Source of the DNA: Pseudobdellovibrio sp031428275
GTDB taxonomy: Bacteria > Bdellovibrionota > Bdellovibrionia > Bdellovibrionales > Bdellovibrionaceae
NCBI GenBank assembly: GCA_031428275.1
Contig: JANPPC010000010.1
Location: 1 to 64,000 of the forward strand
Length of the DNA: 64,000 bases
Direction of reading: 5' to 3'
A program made the translations under genes and the position numbers. Positions 61,790 through 64,000 of the stretch are shown here, in pieces (position 1 is the first letter of the stretch; each line of letters begins with the position of its first letter). The notes below the pieces were generated by a model, which was given only the letters and a program-made list of their open reading frames with translations, had not been told where the DNA came from and did not search any database.

Positions 61790-63032
61790 CTTTATCTCCA
61801 CCGGTCGCAACTTTCAACTTTTGCCCTGCGTTCGGAATTGAATTGAAAATTGTGATAACCACAAATAAGCCAATCAATGTCATCAATCCGGCTAAAATAA
61901 AGGGCGATTGAATGGTCCAAGCTCCGTAAAGAGCTCCGCCGACCGCGGGGCCAATGATTCGGCCCAGTGAAGACATGCCTTGAGTAGTACCTAAGGCGGC
62001 ACCTTGCTCTTTGGGGTCGATTAAAAGTGAGATCGATCCCAGCGTAGACGGGTTTGTAAACCCAATTCCGATTGCAAGTAATGTTTGGGTAATAGCTAAA
62101 ACAAAAATTGACTCGGCAATTGCAATTCCCGAAAGGCCCATCGTCATTAAAATCAAACCGAATCGTAAAACTTGCTTTTCACCGTAGCGCGGAATTAATC
62201 TTCGAACTAAAAAACCTTGAGTTAAAATCATCATAATACCGACGTACGCAAAGCCAAAACTAACTTCTTTGATGCCCCAATTAAACTTATCTTTAACTAG
62301 CAAAATTAACGTCGCTTCCATCGTCGACATCGCAAGTGAAGCCAAAAAGAAAACAAAAATTAATGGTCCCACTGTCGGCATTTGAAAGTACTTTGCAATT
62401 TGTGCGAAACGTTTTTTCTTTTCTTGAGGTTCGGTATTTGGGCTTAAAGTCTCTTTCAGATTAAAGTAAGCAAAAATAAAGGTAACTAGGCAAATTCCTG
62501 AAACCCAGTAAGAGCTAAAACTCATCTGAAAGTGGGGATTTTTCGACATTGTTTCAGCCCAAGCAGTCAAGCCGCCGCCGATGGCTGGGCCGAACAGAAA
62601 ACCTAAACCGAACGCGGCTCCAATTAAAGCCATACCCTTTGATCTTTCTTCAGGCGGCGTAATATCAGATATATATGCCGACGCAGTAGAAATTGAAGCG
62701 CCAAAAAAACCCGAAAACATTCGAGCTGCAAAAAGCACCGGTAAGCTGGTTGCTTGGGCGAAAAGTAAGTAGGAAAAAACTTCACCTGCTAAACAAATAA
62801 GTAAAATGGGCCGGCGCCCAAACTTATCACTTAATCTTCCCCAAAAAGGCGAGAATAAGAATTGCATCAAAGAATAAACTGAAAGAAGTAGCCCAGTTTC
62901 AAAAGCACTTGCACCAAGTTGTTGACCTAAAATCGGAATCACCGGAATAACAATTCCGAAGCCTAGTAGGTAAATAAATACAGTCATGAAAATGACGATT
63001 AAAGGCTTTTTATTTTCTGCAATTTTTTTCAT
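61779..63032 (-). CDS. MFS drug:proton antiporter (TetA-like)
   Basis: 417 aa from ATG 63032 with AAAGG upstream; an earlier ATG adds eight residues. Twelve hydrophobic segments. Motif A SPFWGRLSDKFGRRP between helices 2 and 3, and ARMFSGFFGASISTASAYISDITPPEERSKGMALIG (motif C region) mark the DHA1/TetA branch. Probably an efflux pump for a small hydrophobic compound. It begins 55 bp from the divergent barrel gene and ends overlapping the rhodanese gene. Confidence 0.88.
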   Translation of the reverse strand: MKKIAENKKPLIVIFMTVFIYLLGFGIVIPVIPILGQQLGASAFETGLLLSVYSLMQFLFSPFWGRLSDKFGRRPILLICLAGEVFSYLLFAQATSLPVLFAARMFSGFFGASISTASAYISDITPPEERSKGMALIGAAFGLGFLFGPAIGGGLTAWAETMSKNPHFQMSFSSYWVSGICLVTFIFAYFNLKETLSPNTEPQEKKKRFAQIAKYFQMPTVGPLIFVFFLASLAMSTMEATLILLVKDKFNWGIKEVSFGFAYVGIMMILTQGFLVRRLIPRYGEKQVLRFGLILMTMGLSGIAIAESIFVLAITQTLLAIGIGFTNPSTLGSISLLIDPKEQGAALGTTQGMSSLGRIIGPAVGGALYGAWTIQSPFILAGLMTLIGLFVVITIFNSIPNAGQKLKVATGGDKDVE

Positions 63033-63087
63033 AACTCGACCTTTGGGTACTCCCATTTGATTTCAACTCAGCTACACTTAAAAGGCT

Positions 63088-64000
63088 ATGAAAAAATCAA
63101 ATATGCTATTATTTTTGGGTGCGCTTGCAGTAGCCTTGCAATCGAATGCAGGTGAAGTCTTTAGAACCTTCAACGAGGGTCGCTTTGATTCGAATTTTTC
63201 GGTCGACTATTTTAAAACCGAGGCTAACTACTCTTCGAGCGGATCATCAACAAGTTTAGGCGCAAGTAACAGCTACCAAATTTTAGATATCAATATTTTG
63301 GGACGTTATGTGCCGAAGAATGATTTTGGTGTATTTGGAGCATTTAATATCGGAAGCGCTGAATCTTCAAATGCAGTTGCAACTCGAAAAAATTCAACTT
63401 TGAATAACTTCACAATTGGTTCCGACTATTTGCTATATAAAGCAGACATATTAGAAACATACGTTGAAGCGTCTTACGATCATGATTTAGAAAAAATAAA
63501 ATCTGATACCGATTCAGTTATGAATAACGACGGAGCCGGGCATTTAAAAATCAGCGTCACCTCTATTTTAGATTACGGTGGTTTTGTTCCTTATGCTCGT
63601 GGCGGAATAGACTACCGCACAGAAGGATTGTCGACATTATTCACTTACGGCGGTGGATTAGAAATTCGATTTGAAAACGCAATTGTATTAGGTGCCGGGT
63701 TAAACGGTTACCTCACATTAAAAGAAGATTCAAAAACGAATCAAGCATTCGAGCGCGATAATTTAACAGCTCGAGTAAATGCGGGTAGCCAAAAGTTTTA
63801 TGGAATTAATCCAAATAGTCTAGACACTGACTTTTATTTCAAGTACGAAGCGGATCAAGATCTTTCGTTTAAGTTGGGTGGCGGTTTAACGGTGCTTGGC
63901 TCGAATAGCGCTCAAGGTTATCACGTTGGCGCTGCCGTAACTTGGGGTTTCGGCGGAAACCAGTATGGTCGATCATATGATCGGCCTGCGTATCGTGAAA
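63088..64000 (+). CDS. Outer-membrane beta-barrel protein (3' partial)
   Basis: The frame starting ATG at 63088 stays open to the end of the window (304 codons visible). Signal peptide MKKSNMLLFLGALAVALQSNAG. The mature part has alternating strands (LDINILGRYVPKNDFGVFGAFNIGS, LDYGGFVPYARGGIDY, FSFKLGGGLTVLG-like) and Gly/aromatic-rich repeats typical of barrels. The C-terminus lies beyond the window, and the TWGFGGNQYGRSYDRPAY region suggests a Tyr/Arg-rich extension after the barrel. Function unknown. Confidence 0.72.
   Translation, partial: MKKSNMLLFLGALAVALQSNAGEVFRTFNEGRFDSNFSVDYFKTEANYSSSGSSTSLGASNSYQILDINILGRYVPKNDFGVFGAFNIGSAESSNAVATRKNSTLNNFTIGSDYLLYKADILETYVEASYDHDLEKIKSDTDSVMNNDGAGHLKISVTSILDYGGFVPYARGGIDYRTEGLSTLFTYGGGLEIRFENAIVLGAGLNGYLTLKEDSKTNQAFERDNLTARVNAGSQKFYGINPNSLDTDFYFKYEADQDLSFKLGGGLTVLGSNSAQGYHVGAAVTWGFGGNQYGRSYDRPAYRE

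Noticed and set aside
1..64000. Mobile element, prophage or genomic island
   Set aside because: No integrase, transposase, tRNA-linked repeats or phage structural genes; base composition looks even by eye apart from codon bias in the 50580-51689 gene.

Overview
The window is a gene-dense, moderately AT-rich chromosomal segment with no tRNA, rRNA, phage, insertion sequence or CRISPR array that I can see. Several traits suggest a Bdellovibrio-like predator (Bdellovibrionota), closer to the low-GC Pseudobdellovibrio/B. exovorus type than to B. bacteriovorus HD100. These traits are the LexA operator of TTAC-N3-GTAA form, many exported hydrolases and outer-membrane barrels, lipoproteins, and numerous lineage-specific exported proteins of unknown function. 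The assignment is an inference; no rRNA is present to settle it.

Layout. 0-4 kb: a partial barrel protein, a fumarylacetoacetate hydrolase, a 2OG-Fe(II) oxygenase, an OxyR regulator and a coupled Cys/His protein. 4-10 kb: osmC and lon (overlapping), a PhnD-like lipoprotein, a lineage-specific membrane protein, and lexA with a very long operator palindrome. 10-17.9 kb: a 55-aa lipoprotein, an exported MpaA-like amidase, an HPF-like protein, ung, an ABC-F ATPase and dppABC without ATPases. 18-19.5 kb: two overlapping exported genes, the second with a RelE/ParE-like C-terminus. 19.5-25.8 kb: icd, then aroB-aroA-aroKDE(fused)-aroC. 25.8-33.7 kb: a TPP riboswitch with a TonB receptor, ubiE/menG-DAHP synthase, divergent menF-menD-menH, and a trypsin-like lipoprotein. 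33.8-45.9 kb: proline iminopeptidase, adenosine deaminase, transketolase, poly(A) polymerase, a hydrolase, a DEAD-box helicase, mutY, speB-like, msrA and a LysR regulator. 45.9-50 kb: ubiB and rnr, overlapping by about 146 bp. 50-51.8 kb: a long structured non-coding region leading to a probably abundant outer-membrane protein with a strong terminator. 51.8-64 kb: a J-domain-like protein, S1/P1 nuclease, TrmO, a second 2OG oxygenase, an exported EEP nuclease, several unknowns, an MFS-rhodanese-valS operon, and a barrel protein running off the end.

How the genes work together. All seven steps from E4P/PEP to chorismate are encoded between 20.8 and 29.4 kb, and chorismate feeds MenF, MenD, MenH and MenG/UbiE in the same block. 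MenD and transketolase both use thiamine diphosphate, and a TPP riboswitch-controlled TonB receptor sits among them. A second theme is export of degradative enzymes (M14 amidase, S1 protease, S1/P1 nuclease, EEP nuclease, and possibly the RelE-like protein), which fits a predatory lifestyle. The points most worth follow-up are the aro operon, whose order matches eukaryotic AROM and whose last three AROM domains are fused, and the exported RelE-like pair.
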